6,878 bases of DNA from an uncultured Sporolactobacillus sp. GTDB taxonomy: Bacteria > Bacillota > Bacilli > Bacillales > Sporolactobacillaceae. A model generated the notes under the pieces. That model saw only the letters and a program-made list of their open reading frames with translations. It was not told the origin of the DNA and ran no database searches. The stretch is from assembly GCA_900543345.1 (NCBI GenBank), contig UQRJ01000163.1, positions 1 through 6,878 of the forward strand, read 5' to 3'. Every line of letters begins with the position of its first letter. The first letter of the stretch is position 1. Of the stretch, positions 1 to 5,891 are shown piece after piece. The position numbers were made by a program, and so were the translations under genes.

Positions 1-46
1 ACACAAGGCTATTCGTCGGCAGCCGTCAGATGTGTATAAGAGACAG
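1..46 (+). other. Nextera/Tn5 sequencing adapter (not genomic)
   Basis: Bases 13-46 are the Illumina Nextera Read 1 adapter ending in the 19-base Tn5 mosaic end (AGATGTGTATAAGAGACAG at 28-46), with one extra C near 23-24. Bases 1-4 (ACAC) fit the end of the P5 primer, and 5-12 (AAGGCTAT) fit an i5 index, S520 as I recall it. Genomic sequence therefore begins at 47. The extra C is a visible single-base error in the read or assembly. Confidence 0.97.
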
Positions 47-78
47 CATTGATAACCTCTTTATAACATGAGAATTAT
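47..78 (-). promoter_or_regulatory. Cold-shock-type 5' leader element, copy 1 (cut by adapter)
   Basis: This 32-base segment aligns with 4485-4515, inside the leader of the cold-shock gene, at about 28 of 32 positions with one gap; AACATGAGAATTAT (65-78) is identical in both. On the minus strand it starts about 42 bases after a promoter-like -10 box (121-126). In the cold-shock gene the same element starts about 50 bases after its -10 box. I infer that it belongs to the leader of a minus-strand gene lying just left of the window, possibly a second csp gene. The adapter removes the rest. Confidence 0.6.
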
Positions 79-120
79 AAATGTCATGCTTTATCATACA
101 TTAATCATTAAAATGAAACT

Positions 121-149
121 AATATAAACCGACAATGAACAACTTTCAA
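121..149 (-). promoter_or_regulatory. Predicted sigma-A promoter for leader copy 1
   Basis: On the minus strand, TTGAAA (plus 144-149) and TATATT (plus 121-126) are separated by 17 bases, each one base from the consensus. Transcription would start near 114 and run left through the leader element at 47-78 and out of the window. Identified by eye only. Confidence 0.5.
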
Positions 150-540
150 CGCTTATTGGTGCCGAAACAATGAAAGCCCTACCTCTCTTTCATCCTCACG
201 GTTCCTCTGACCGAGCCAGTGTGATCCGACAACCGCATGTCTCAGCCTCCATACTATCTTTCCACCTATGTTCAAATTTTAAACAAAGACAGCAAAGATT
301 CATCTTTCAACGAATACTCCTGCGATTTACATTAGAACAATTTTCATTATAACTGGTTTTTTTACCGCCGTCAAGTCACGGTTTTCGTCACCGCCTCCGC
401 AGCTGCCGGGTAGAGCCAACATGTCGCCTGATCTAGTCGCTAAATGTGACTTTTCTCCTCTCGATTTCGGGGCATGAACCGCCGGTACCGGCTGACTGCC
501 TGTGATCCGAAATCAACGGGAATCACTCTGCGGGCCATGC
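150..540. other. Intergenic stretch without a recognisable gene
   Basis: No supported gene is seen here. A 60-codon open frame on the plus strand (170-352) has no good ribosome site and an unconvincing composition. The left part is AT-rich. From about 365 the sequence becomes more GC-rich and holds several small inverted repeats, including a perfect 12-base palindrome GCCGGTACCGGC at 481-492 and a GTGAT/ATCAC stem near 503-527. I looked for TPP, T-box, cobalamin, lysine and c-di-AMP riboswitch motifs and did not find them. It could be the 3' untranslated part of the importer operon or a decayed region. Confidence 0.4.
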
Positions 541-571
541 AAAAAAGAAGGCGGATAGACTCCGTCTTCTT
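541..571 (-). terminator. Rho-independent-like terminator (minus strand)
   Basis: Arms 545-555 and 561-571 form an 11-base stem with one A-C mismatch on the minus strand and a five-base loop, followed on that strand by six Ts (plus 546-541). It could end the candidate small RNA and any read-through from the ABC operon, whose last stop codon is about 270 bases upstream. Confidence 0.5.
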
Positions 572-731
572 CGTGCACGCGGCGAATACACGCTTGAGAA
601 GGATTGACTATGAACGGACCGATCCCGTTTACTCTGCCGGGCAGAGGCTTTGAACGCATTGAATTACCGGTTCAAAGCAAATAAACGCAATCTGACCTAT
701 GCCATTGAATAACCTCTTTCTCGCTTTATAT
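541..731 (-). ncRNA. Candidate structured small RNA
   Basis: This roughly 190-base minus-strand interval has a promoter with a perfect TATAAT -10 box just upstream (737-742) and ends in a terminator-like hairpin plus T run (571-541). No sensible reading frame is present. Inside, a stem with nine perfect pairs (647-655 with 670-678, 14-base loop) directly abuts a six-pair hairpin (632-646, three-base loop), an arrangement that could stack end to end. Near its 5' end it carries CATTGAATAACCTCTTT (703-719), almost the same as the start of the leader element at 47-62. It lies downstream of the importer operon on the same strand, so it could instead be that operon's processed 3' end. I cannot match it to 6S, SRP, tmRNA or RNase P RNA. 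Confidence 0.4.
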
Positions 732-736
732 CAATG

Positions 737-764
737 ATTATAACGAAATGGTCGCAGACGTCAG
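737..764 (-). promoter_or_regulatory. Predicted promoter of the candidate small RNA
   Basis: On the minus strand a perfect TATAAT (plus 737-742) is preceded at 16 bases by CTGACG (plus 759-764), which matches four of six -35 positions. Expected start is near 730. No coding frame follows, which supports an RNA gene. Confidence 0.42.
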
Positions 765-817
765 GTTTGAAAAGCCAAGATGGGCAGCTGCGGCAATTCC
801 TCTCATTAACGGTGATC

Positions 818-833
818 AAGCAAACGTTTGTTT
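818..833. promoter_or_regulatory. LacI-family operator-like palindrome
   Basis: The 16 bases hold the perfect palindrome CAAACGTTTG (821-830) and, by eye, match the general LacI-family pattern with a central CG; they fit the enterobacterial PurR consensus at all fixed positions but one. The site lies 8 bases past the stop codon of the ATPase gene, an odd place for an operator, and may be chance. Confidence 0.2.
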
Positions 834-840
834 AGTCGTC

Positions 841-1617
841 TTATTCGTTCGCTTCGTTCGAAAAGTTCAGCACGTTCAACACTTTTTCCTTTAAGGCAAT
901 GAATGCCTGACTATCGCGATGTCTCGGCCGCGGCAAGTCGATATCGATCACCTGTTTCAAAATAGCGGGCCGCGGCGTCATCGCAAACACGCGATCTGCC
1001 AAGTAAACGGCCTCTTCCACATCATGCGTTACCATCACCATCGTGATCTGACTGCGCTGCCAGATTTTGATCAGTTCATCATGCATCTTCATCCGAGTGA
1101 ACGCATCTAATGCACCGAATGGTTCGTCAAACAGCAGGACCTTCGGATAATTGATTAAGGCTCTCGCCAGGGCGACGCGTTGCTGCATGCCGCCGGACAG
1201 TTCATACGGATAATTTTTTTCGAAGCCTTTTAGGCCGACTAAGTCGATGAATTGCTGAATCGCGTCGTGCTTGTCGCGATACTCGCCGGCCAAGGTCGGC
1301 CCGAACCCGACATTGCGTTCCACGGTCAACCATGGATACAAAGTCGGATCCTGAAAAACCAGGCCGCGTTCGCGGCTCGGCCCTTCAACCGGTTGTCCGT
1401 CCACGGCGACCTTCCCCGCAGTCGGCCGGTCCAATCCGGCCAATAGGCGTAGCAGTGTCGATTTGCCACAACCGGAAGGGCCGATCAGCGCGACAAATTC
1501 GCCCGGCCGGATCTCCGCATTCACATAGTGGATGGCTTCAATCGGTGTTCCGTCCTCTGTGCGCGGCGGAAAAACCTTACGAATATTACTGAACGTAATT
1601 TGTCCCGCTGCTACCAT
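841..1617 (-). CDS. ABC importer ATP-binding protein (SsuB/TauB-like)
   Basis: This 258-residue protein is the cytoplasmic ATPase that powers the importer encoded just upstream. All nucleotide-binding motifs are intact: Walker A GPSGCGKST at residues 46-54, Q-loop glutamine at 89, signature LSGGMQQR at 140-147, Walker B VLLFDEP at 160-166, the D-loop GALD at 168-171 and the switch histidine at 198. Length and motif style fit the SsuB/TauB/NrtD group (sulfonate, taurine, nitrate or pyrimidine-precursor importers). The ATG overlaps the end of the permease gene by 7 bases, which implies translational coupling, and AAGGGGAT just upstream serves as ribosome site. It is the last gene of the operon. 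The family is certain; the substrate is not. Confidence 0.95.
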   Translation of the reverse strand: MVAAGQITFSNIRKVFPPRTEDGTPIEAIHYVNAEIRPGEFVALIGPSGCGKSTLLRLLAGLDRPTAGKVAVDGQPVEGPSRERGLVFQDPTLYPWLTVERNVGFGPTLAGEYRDKHDAIQQFIDLVGLKGFEKNYPYELSGGMQQRVALARALINYPKVLLFDEPFGALDAFTRMKMHDELIKIWQRSQITMVMVTHDVEEAVYLADRVFAMTPRPAILKQVIDIDLPRPRHRDSQAFIALKEKVLNVLNFSNEANE

Positions 1618-2603
1618 TTAATAATCCCCTTTTGCCATCTCAAGAAGTAGTCGCGCACTTTAAAGAGCAAGGTGATCATCAGTGAAAAACTGATCGCGAT
1701 CACCACCAGGCCGGCATACACATTGGCATAGCCCATAACCTGCCGTTGCCAATTAATGTACCAGCCGATCCCGTACTTGACGCCCAGCATTTCGGCAGTC
1801 ATCAGCGTGATGAAGGCCGAGCACATACCGTTGAAGATACCGACGAAAATATTCGGCAACGCACCGGGCACTGCTACGCGAAAAATCTTTTGGACATCCG
1901 TCGCGCCAAGCGTATCGGCGACTTCGAAAAACGTCTTTTTCACATTGGCTACGCCGGAATTCGTCAACACGGTAACCGGAAACCAGGTTGCTAAAGCAAT
2001 CAGAAAGACCGATGCCTGAAAACTGGTAGCAAAGGCCGTTAACGCAACCGGTACAAAAGCAGTGGACGGAATCGGCCCTAACAATTTAACCACCGGGTCC
2101 AGCCAGTAATTCCACTTCGTATACCAGCCAATCAGAATACCGGTAGTCAAGCCGGTAACGATACCGATAAACAGACCCATTGCCAATAACTGAGCGGAAT
2201 AAAACAAGCACTTCAATAAAAAGGGGCCATCCGCTATCAGTACATTAAGAATCGTTTCCGGTGCCGGAAAGAAAATCGGTTTCAGCAAAGCCAACTTCAA
2301 GGTCACAAAATTATAAACCCCAAGCACTAAAAAGGCAGCACCGATAAAATAGCTCTTGTAAACAAACCGTTGCAGGCCGCCGAAAAGAGTGTGCCAAGTC
2401 GCTAAAAGTGCGGTAATAATCAGCGAAAGAATTAACAAATCCGTATACCACGGTAACGACCTAGTCAATATGTCGGCATTTTTCGGAACGAGCAGTTGAA
2501 CCATTAGACTCACCGCAATCGCCAGGGCTGCAAAATAGGCCCGTCCGACTTGCCGCCCATTGATTTGAGCCATTTTACCGACATAAGATGAGTCCTTCTC
2601 CAA
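1611..2603 (-). CDS. ABC importer permease (SsuC/TauC-like)
   Basis: This 330-residue inner-membrane protein is the importer channel. The C-terminal 210 residues have the binding-protein-dependent permease fold, with the ATPase-contacting EAA loop at about 227-250 (EVADTLGA, ending in VPGALP). Typical SsuC/TauC proteins have about 250-260 residues and six helices. Here an extra N-terminal part adds hydrophobic segments near 22-39, 54-70 and 85-105, so seven or eight helices are likely. The start is TTG: GGGAGG lies 6 bases before it, whereas the first ATG (codon 11) has no well-placed site. It follows the binding-protein gene after 24 bases. The substrate is unknown; sulfonate, taurine, nitrate and thiamine-precursor importers all share this type. 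Confidence 0.92.
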   Translation of the reverse strand: MEKDSSYVGKMAQINGRQVGRAYFAALAIAVSLMVQLLVPKNADILTRSLPWYTDLLILSLIITALLATWHTLFGGLQRFVYKSYFIGAAFLVLGVYNFVTLKLALLKPIFFPAPETILNVLIADGPFLLKCLFYSAQLLAMGLFIGIVTGLTTGILIGWYTKWNYWLDPVVKLLGPIPSTAFVPVALTAFATSFQASVFLIALATWFPVTVLTNSGVANVKKTFFEVADTLGATDVQKIFRVAVPGALPNIFVGIFNGMCSAFITLMTAEMLGVKYGIGWYINWQRQVMGYANVYAGLVVIAISFSLMITLLFKVRDYFLRWQKGIIKW

Positions 2604-2627
2604 AAAAATCCTCCCTCTCCAATGAGA

Positions 2628-3668
2628 TTATTGGACGCCTTTTACCTTCAGGAAGGAGTGTTTAGTCAGCGCGGGAACGTCAACATCCTTCGAAACAATG
2701 CCGATGTCTTGCAGGCTGTGGGCAACCTGTTTAAATGCCGCCTCACCGTTATGGTAAGACGCTTTCCACGAATAGGTCTTCAGTGCCGCCAGATTCGTCG
2801 CTTCGGCACCGGCCACATATTTTTTGCTGGTCTGAAGATGTACCGTTTCCTTTTGATGATCGGCAACCCAATTCGCTGCTTCCTGCATAGCAATCGTGTA
2901 TTTACGTGCGATTTCCGGATGTTCTTTGGCCAGTTTATTTGACACATAAGCGACGCAGCAATATTCTTTGGCAAACGGCTTCGTCGTCGCCGAGCTGGCC
3001 AGCGTCTTGAAACCGTATTGCTTCTTGGCAATTAGTGTATCCGGATCGCCGATGGCAATCGCGTCAACTTGTCCCTTGTCCAGCACTAGCGGCAGGCTTG
3101 CGCCATCATAAGTGGCAAATTCGACGTCCGAATGCTTAGTCGTCACACTTAATCCCGCATGTGCGAAAACGCGTTTAGCGAACGTCGCCGGGCTGCCGGC
3201 AACTTCGGCCACACCGATTTTCTTACCCTTTAAATCTTTCACCGACTTAATCTTGGAATGCTTGCCGACTAAAATTTGGATGCAGCCGGTATGTAAACCG
3301 GTCGTGATTTTAAAATCCGCTCCGTTCGCCAGCGGCTGCACCAGACTGGCCAGCAACGAATTCGACGCATCGACTTTTCCGGCCGTGATCGCGTCTAAAC
3401 CGTTTGTATCTTGCGATAACTTGACCTCCTTATATTTGAGCCCTTGCTTTTTAAAGAAACCCTTTTCAATCGCAATTTGCTGCGGAGCTTCACACAGTCC
3501 TGATTCATCGGCCAGCTTTAAAACATAATGATCCTCTTTAGGCGCCGTTGCCGCCTTTCTCCCTGAGAAACGATTGACTGAAAATACAGCCGCGATCAAC
3601 ACGACGACAATAACAACCACTGATACAATCCACCATGTTGCACGGACATTTTTTCTTTTTTTCGCCAT
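2628..3668 (-). CDS. ABC importer substrate-binding protein (NMT1/SsuA-like)
   Basis: This 346-residue protein captures the substrate outside the membrane and passes it to the permease. The fold is recognisable from IAIEKGFFKKQGL (about 65-77), the VKDLKGKKIGV segment (143-153) and the GQVDAIAIGDPD segment (199-210), all typical of NMT1/SsuA/TauA-type proteins. A hydrophobic helix at 11-30 follows a lysine-rich start. No lipobox cysteine follows it, so the protein seems held by an uncleaved helix instead of a lipid, unusual for a Gram-positive binding protein. Four cysteines lie in the mature domain (59, 129, 237, 238), three of them next to expected ligand-facing loops; this is my inference. 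ATG start with AGAGGGGG 10 bases upstream. First gene of the operon. Confidence 0.9.
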   Translation of the reverse strand: MAKKRKNVRATWWIVSVVVIVVVLIAAVFSVNRFSGRKAATAPKEDHYVLKLADESGLCEAPQQIAIEKGFFKKQGLKYKEVKLSQDTNGLDAITAGKVDASNSLLASLVQPLANGADFKITTGLHTGCIQILVGKHSKIKSVKDLKGKKIGVAEVAGSPATFAKRVFAHAGLSVTTKHSDVEFATYDGASLPLVLDKGQVDAIAIGDPDTLIAKKQYGFKTLASSATTKPFAKEYCCVAYVSNKLAKEHPEIARKYTIAMQEAANWVADHQKETVHLQTSKKYVAGAEATNLAALKTYSWKASYHNGEAAFKQVAHSLQDIGIVSKDVDVPALTKHSFLKVKGVQ

Positions 3669-4082
3669 GACGCGATAGCCCCCTCTTTATGTATGGATAA
3701 AACCCTATTAGTGCAGCCAATGGCCCGACGTTTTGCCGGCCTCATTTGATCGGTGCGCAACCTTTCCACCAAAATAATATTTAACACCCCGATTTACTTT
3801 GGTTTAAAAACAAAAAATACTTTATACAGACTTTTAAAGCATTAGTCTTCAACACGACCGGAGGCTTATAAACATCGGCTGCTAGTCGCATGAATCACAA
3901 ATCAGGTTGCTTATCCTACTATTTAGCCATGAATAATTAGTTTAATTGCCTATTAATTTAGACCGGTCAGGACCATATTTCAATGCTTTGGCCCCATTTG
4001 TCAAATATCTTTCAAATTTTAGCGGCTACATCGAATCGAACTGTCCACTATCAAAAAACTGATTATTCAATTAAATACATGC
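3669..4082 (-). promoter_or_regulatory. Leader and upstream spacer of the ABC operon
   Basis: These 414 bases hold no supported gene. On the minus strand a strong hairpin (plus 3722-3741, seven pairs with one bulged base, AAAAC loop) lies in the probable leader, without a T run. Two weak promoter candidates are seen: TTGAAG (3847-3852) with TATAAA (3821-3826), whose 20-base spacing is too long, and a perfect TTGACA (3999-4004) with TGAAAT (3977-3982) at 16 bases. No TPP, SAM, lysine or purine riboswitch motif is evident, so the leader does not reveal the substrate. Confidence 0.35.
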
Positions 4083-4121
4083 AAAAAAAAACCGCTCTTC
4101 CGTAGAAGAACGGTTTTTTTT
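4083..4121 (-). terminator. Rho-independent terminator of the csp gene
   Basis: Arms ACCGCTCTTC (4091-4100) and GAAGAACGGT (4105-4114) form a ten-base stem around a CGTA loop. The single non-Watson-Crick position is a G-U pair in the minus-strand RNA. The stem is flanked by eight Ts on one side and nine As on the other, so it can work in both directions. It begins 12 bases past the csp stop codon. Confidence 0.92.
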
Positions 4122-4133
4122 AATCGTCACGCG

Positions 4134-4331
4134 TCACAGTTTGACAACGTTGGCTGCCTGCGGTCCGCGCTCTCCCTCAACGATGTCGAACTCAACTTTC
4201 TGGCCTTCGTCAAGCGTCTTGAATCCGTCTCCCTGGATCGCGCTAAAATGCACGAATACATCGTCATGGCCTTCCGATTCAATGAAACCGTAACCCTTGT
4301 CCGCGTTAAACCATTTTACAGTACCTGTCAA
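4134..4331 (-). CDS. csp: Cold-shock protein, CspA/CspB family
   Basis: This is a single cold-shock domain of 65 residues that binds single-stranded RNA and DNA and melts mRNA structure in the cytoplasm. The RNA-binding motifs are intact: RNP1 KGYGFI at 12-17 and RNP2 VFVHF at 25-29; the C-terminal RGPQAANVV is typical of Bacillota. I choose a TTG start at 4331, giving MTGTVKWFN, because AGGAG lies 8 bases before it. An upstream in-frame GTG at 4340 overlaps that ribosome site and would add three residues not seen in the family. The gene has its own promoter, a leader of about 228 bases and a strong terminator. Which csp paralogue it is cannot be told. Confidence 0.95.
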   Translation of the reverse strand: MTGTVKWFNADKGYGFIESEGHDDVFVHFSAIQGDGFKTLDEGQKVEFDIVEGERGPQAANVVKL

Positions 4332-4560
4332 AAAAATCACTCCTGATTAACAAATTTGATATGCGCATGTTTATCCGAAGCGATTGTCCTGCATAGACCC
4401 GCGAGTCGCATGATCCGCTGAATTTTCGCTCTGAAAAACAAAAAATTCACATATTGTAAAGAAGTATCAACAGAACATCACTCACATCGATAGCCCTTTA
4501 CAACATGAGAATTATGCCCAATCATTAGAATAAACGCCTGCTCATCGTTTCCCTCAGACA
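4332..4560 (-). promoter_or_regulatory. Long 5' leader of the csp gene
   Basis: Between the predicted transcription start near 4559 and the TTG start codon lie about 228 untranslated bases. Long leaders that refold with temperature are known for csp genes. The segment 4485-4515 is repeated at 47-78 at a similar distance from a promoter, which suggests a conserved regulatory element. I see no match to the E. coli cold box and do not claim a particular fold. Confidence 0.6.
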
Positions 4561-4565
4561 CTTTT

Positions 4566-4594
4566 ATTGTATACAGTTTCCTTTTAAACGTCAA
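4566..4594 (-). promoter_or_regulatory. Predicted sigma-A promoter of the csp gene
   Basis: On the minus strand, TTGACG (plus 4589-4594) and TACAAT (plus 4566-4571) are separated by exactly 17 bases, each one base from consensus. It is the best promoter in the window and points at the csp gene. Its -35 box overlaps the stop codon of the possible small gene at 4591-4808. Confidence 0.7.
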
Positions 4595-4808
4595 ATCGTA
4601 CACGGGATAAAATTTTTCAAATATACTTTTATCGGCTCCGTCAACTGAAGCTGATTTTTAAACCTGTTGATCGCATGGTCCACGGAGAATACTTCAGGAT
4701 AAGAAATGCACTGAAATGTATCAGTTTTAAAGTTACGGCGGTAGGAAATCAAATGATGCCGTCGCCTTTCCGCATAGATAAAAAGCAGCCGTTATGACTG
4801 CTGATCAT
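4591..4808 (-). pseudogene. Possible small protein gene with frameshift (about 72 aa)
   Basis: I do not recognise this protein. On the minus strand AAGGA (plus 4816-4820) lies 7 bases before an ATG (4806-4808). The frame begins MISSHNGC and reaches five Ts (plus 4784-4780). As given, it ends after 19 residues. With six Ts it would continue through IYAERRRHHLISY, then a stretch with YPEVFSVDHAINRF, and end KNFIPCTI at a TGA (4591-4593), about 72 residues in all. The result is basic and soluble-looking, with no membrane helix. A missing base in a homopolymer is the same kind of break as in the phosphoesterase gene, so a sequencing error is likely. A chance open frame is possible. Confidence 0.4.
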
Positions 4809-4811
4809 CAT

Positions 4812-5228
4812 TGCTTCCTTCATTCGATAAACTATTCACTTACAAAAAGTCTTTTAATGCTTTATGATAAAAAAAGAAGATGGCGCATATCCGATAATAG
4901 TTCGTCGCATGAGTCAGATCTAAGCCGATCCCGCGATGGATTCACTCTTGCTTAATCACTCTGTACCGATTTTACCTGGCGGCGAATTTACCCGTTCTTG
5001 TGGTCACACGGTTCACTTCGGTTACCCGTAGATGAACGGGAGCTCTTCCAGGCAGGAAGCTCAGAGGAAACGTTGATATAAAATACAGTTTGCTCACAAG
5101 CACTTTTGCGGCGGCGTCGCAAGCAATTAGGGAAGATACGACCGAGGCACAATCAACAAATTTGCTTATCAGATTGAAATCATCAAGCCGATGATAAAAA
5201 TCCCTTATGAAGTAGGAGACGAAAAAAG
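4812..5228 (+). promoter_or_regulatory. Intergenic region with nested inverted repeats
   Basis: No gene is supported here. A cluster at 4975-5061 holds nested complementary arms: CCTGG (4975-4979) with CCAGG (5048-5052) enclosing CCCGTTC (4991-4997) with GAACGGG (5034-5040). A seven-pair bulged hairpin at 5041-5061 uses the same CCAGG bases and so would exclude the outer stem. A weak plus-strand promoter, TTACAA (4840-4845) and TATGAT (4863-4868) with 17-base spacing, could drive a long leader ahead of the membrane protein gene. A conserved leader RNA is one reading; a decayed gene is another. No known riboswitch consensus was recognised. Confidence 0.3.
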
Positions 5229-5696
5229 ATGCCCACTGCAGTTCATAAAAAGACGATGGCCTGTCACACGCTGATCGCTTTACACCTATTGCTCGGCATT
5301 GGCGCAGTATTTGGCGGCGGATTATTAATGCTGGCGCCCGACGGATCGCTGCTGAGCATGCCGCTCTCGCTCTTACAATATAGTACCTTTCGTTCTTACC
5401 TCATTCCGGGAATGATCTTATTCCTGGCATTGGGTTGTTACCCTTTACTTGTCGCCGTCTTTTTGATCATTGAAAAACCGCTGCCGGCAGCGGAATGGTT
5501 CAATTTATATAAAGACACCCATTGGGCCTGGATCCACTCGTTCTATGTCGGTTTTATCCTGATCGTTTGGCTCACCATCGAGATGTATATCTTGCAGGCT
5601 ATCGTTCTTGCTCACGTTATTTATATTTTTCTGGCACTGGCCATCCAGGCCGTTACCCTATTGCCGTCAGTCAAAGGTCACTATACTCACGTCTAA
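5229..5696 (+). CDS. Four-helix integral membrane protein, unknown function
   Basis: This 155-residue protein is highly hydrophobic, with likely membrane helices near 12-35, 57-81, 101-121 and 124-145. The first is glycine-rich (GIGAVFGGGLLML) and is followed by a loop PDGS...MPLSLL, then YLIPGMILF at the start of helix two and WAW before helix three. A pattern of this kind occurs in small uncharacterised membrane proteins of Bacilli and other bacteria, as I recall it; I know no function. The ATG is well supported by AGGAG (5214-5218) 10 bases upstream. It is the only clear plus-strand gene in the window, stands alone, and converges on the phosphoesterase gene. Confidence 0.85.
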   Translation: MPTAVHKKTMACHTLIALHLLLGIGAVFGGGLLMLAPDGSLLSMPLSLLQYSTFRSYLIPGMILFLALGCYPLLVAVFLIIEKPLPAAEWFNLYKDTHWAWIHSFYVGFILIVWLTIEMYILQAIVLAHVIYIFLALAIQAVTLLPSVKGHYTHV

Positions 5697-5803
5697 TTCC
5701 AAAACACATTGTGTCAGGCAAATCGGAAATCGGACCGCCATGCCTTCCCACTCAATACCGATGGGTGTCGATGGGTGCTAAAATGTTACTCGCCAAAAGC
5801 ATC

Positions 5804-5844
5804 AAAACGGGGCGGAAACTAACGTTATCTTCTCCACCCCGTTT
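5804..5844 (-). terminator. Terminator-like hairpin between convergent genes
   Basis: Arms 5805-5816 and 5833-5844 form a 12-base stem around a 16-base loop. On the minus strand all positions pair, one of them G-U; on the plus strand that position is an A-C mismatch. Only four Ts, then a second T cluster a few bases on, follow on the minus strand. Its place about 48 bases past the phosphoesterase stop codon fits a terminator for that gene. It may also end the convergent membrane protein transcript, less well. Confidence 0.65.
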
Positions 5845-5891
5845 CACAGATTGGTTGTTCACTTTTTTATCCATCGAAGCTTGAATGATAT

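Noticed and set aside
170..352. 60-codon plus-strand open frame
   Set aside because: No ribosome site, no family resemblance, and the composition does not look like a protein; taken as chance.
610..684. 24-residue plus-strand small frame with a fair ribosome site (AGAAGGA)
   Set aside because: Short, no homologue known to me, and it overlaps strong hairpins that fit the opposite-strand RNA candidate better. It is kept only as a weak alternative.
3112..3528. 138-codon plus-strand open frame
   Set aside because: It lies wholly antisense to the well-supported binding-protein gene and has no motif; a shadow frame.
4020..4050. tRNA-like GTTCGATTC on the minus strand
   Set aside because: The flanking bases do not form a T-arm stem and no acceptor or anticodon arms can be found.
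4779..4802. Minus-strand hairpin AGCAG/CTGCT followed by five Ts, terminator-like
   Set aside because: The stem is short with a mismatch near the loop, no gene ends before it, and it falls inside the possible small gene, where these Ts are codons for phenylalanine.
3884..4912. GTCGCATGA found three times in non-coding sequence (3885, 4405, 4904)
   Set aside because: A nine-base word occurring three times somewhere in 6.9 kb is close to chance expectation, and the flanks do not align.
4936..5080. Possible 48-residue plus-strand protein if one C were added near 5025
   Set aside because: No ribosome site precedes the ATG, a repair has to be assumed, and the region is dominated by inverted repeats.
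5759..5777. Two copies of CGATGGGTG in tandem
   Set aside because: Only two short copies with no match to DnaA boxes or other known iterons; too little to call a feature.
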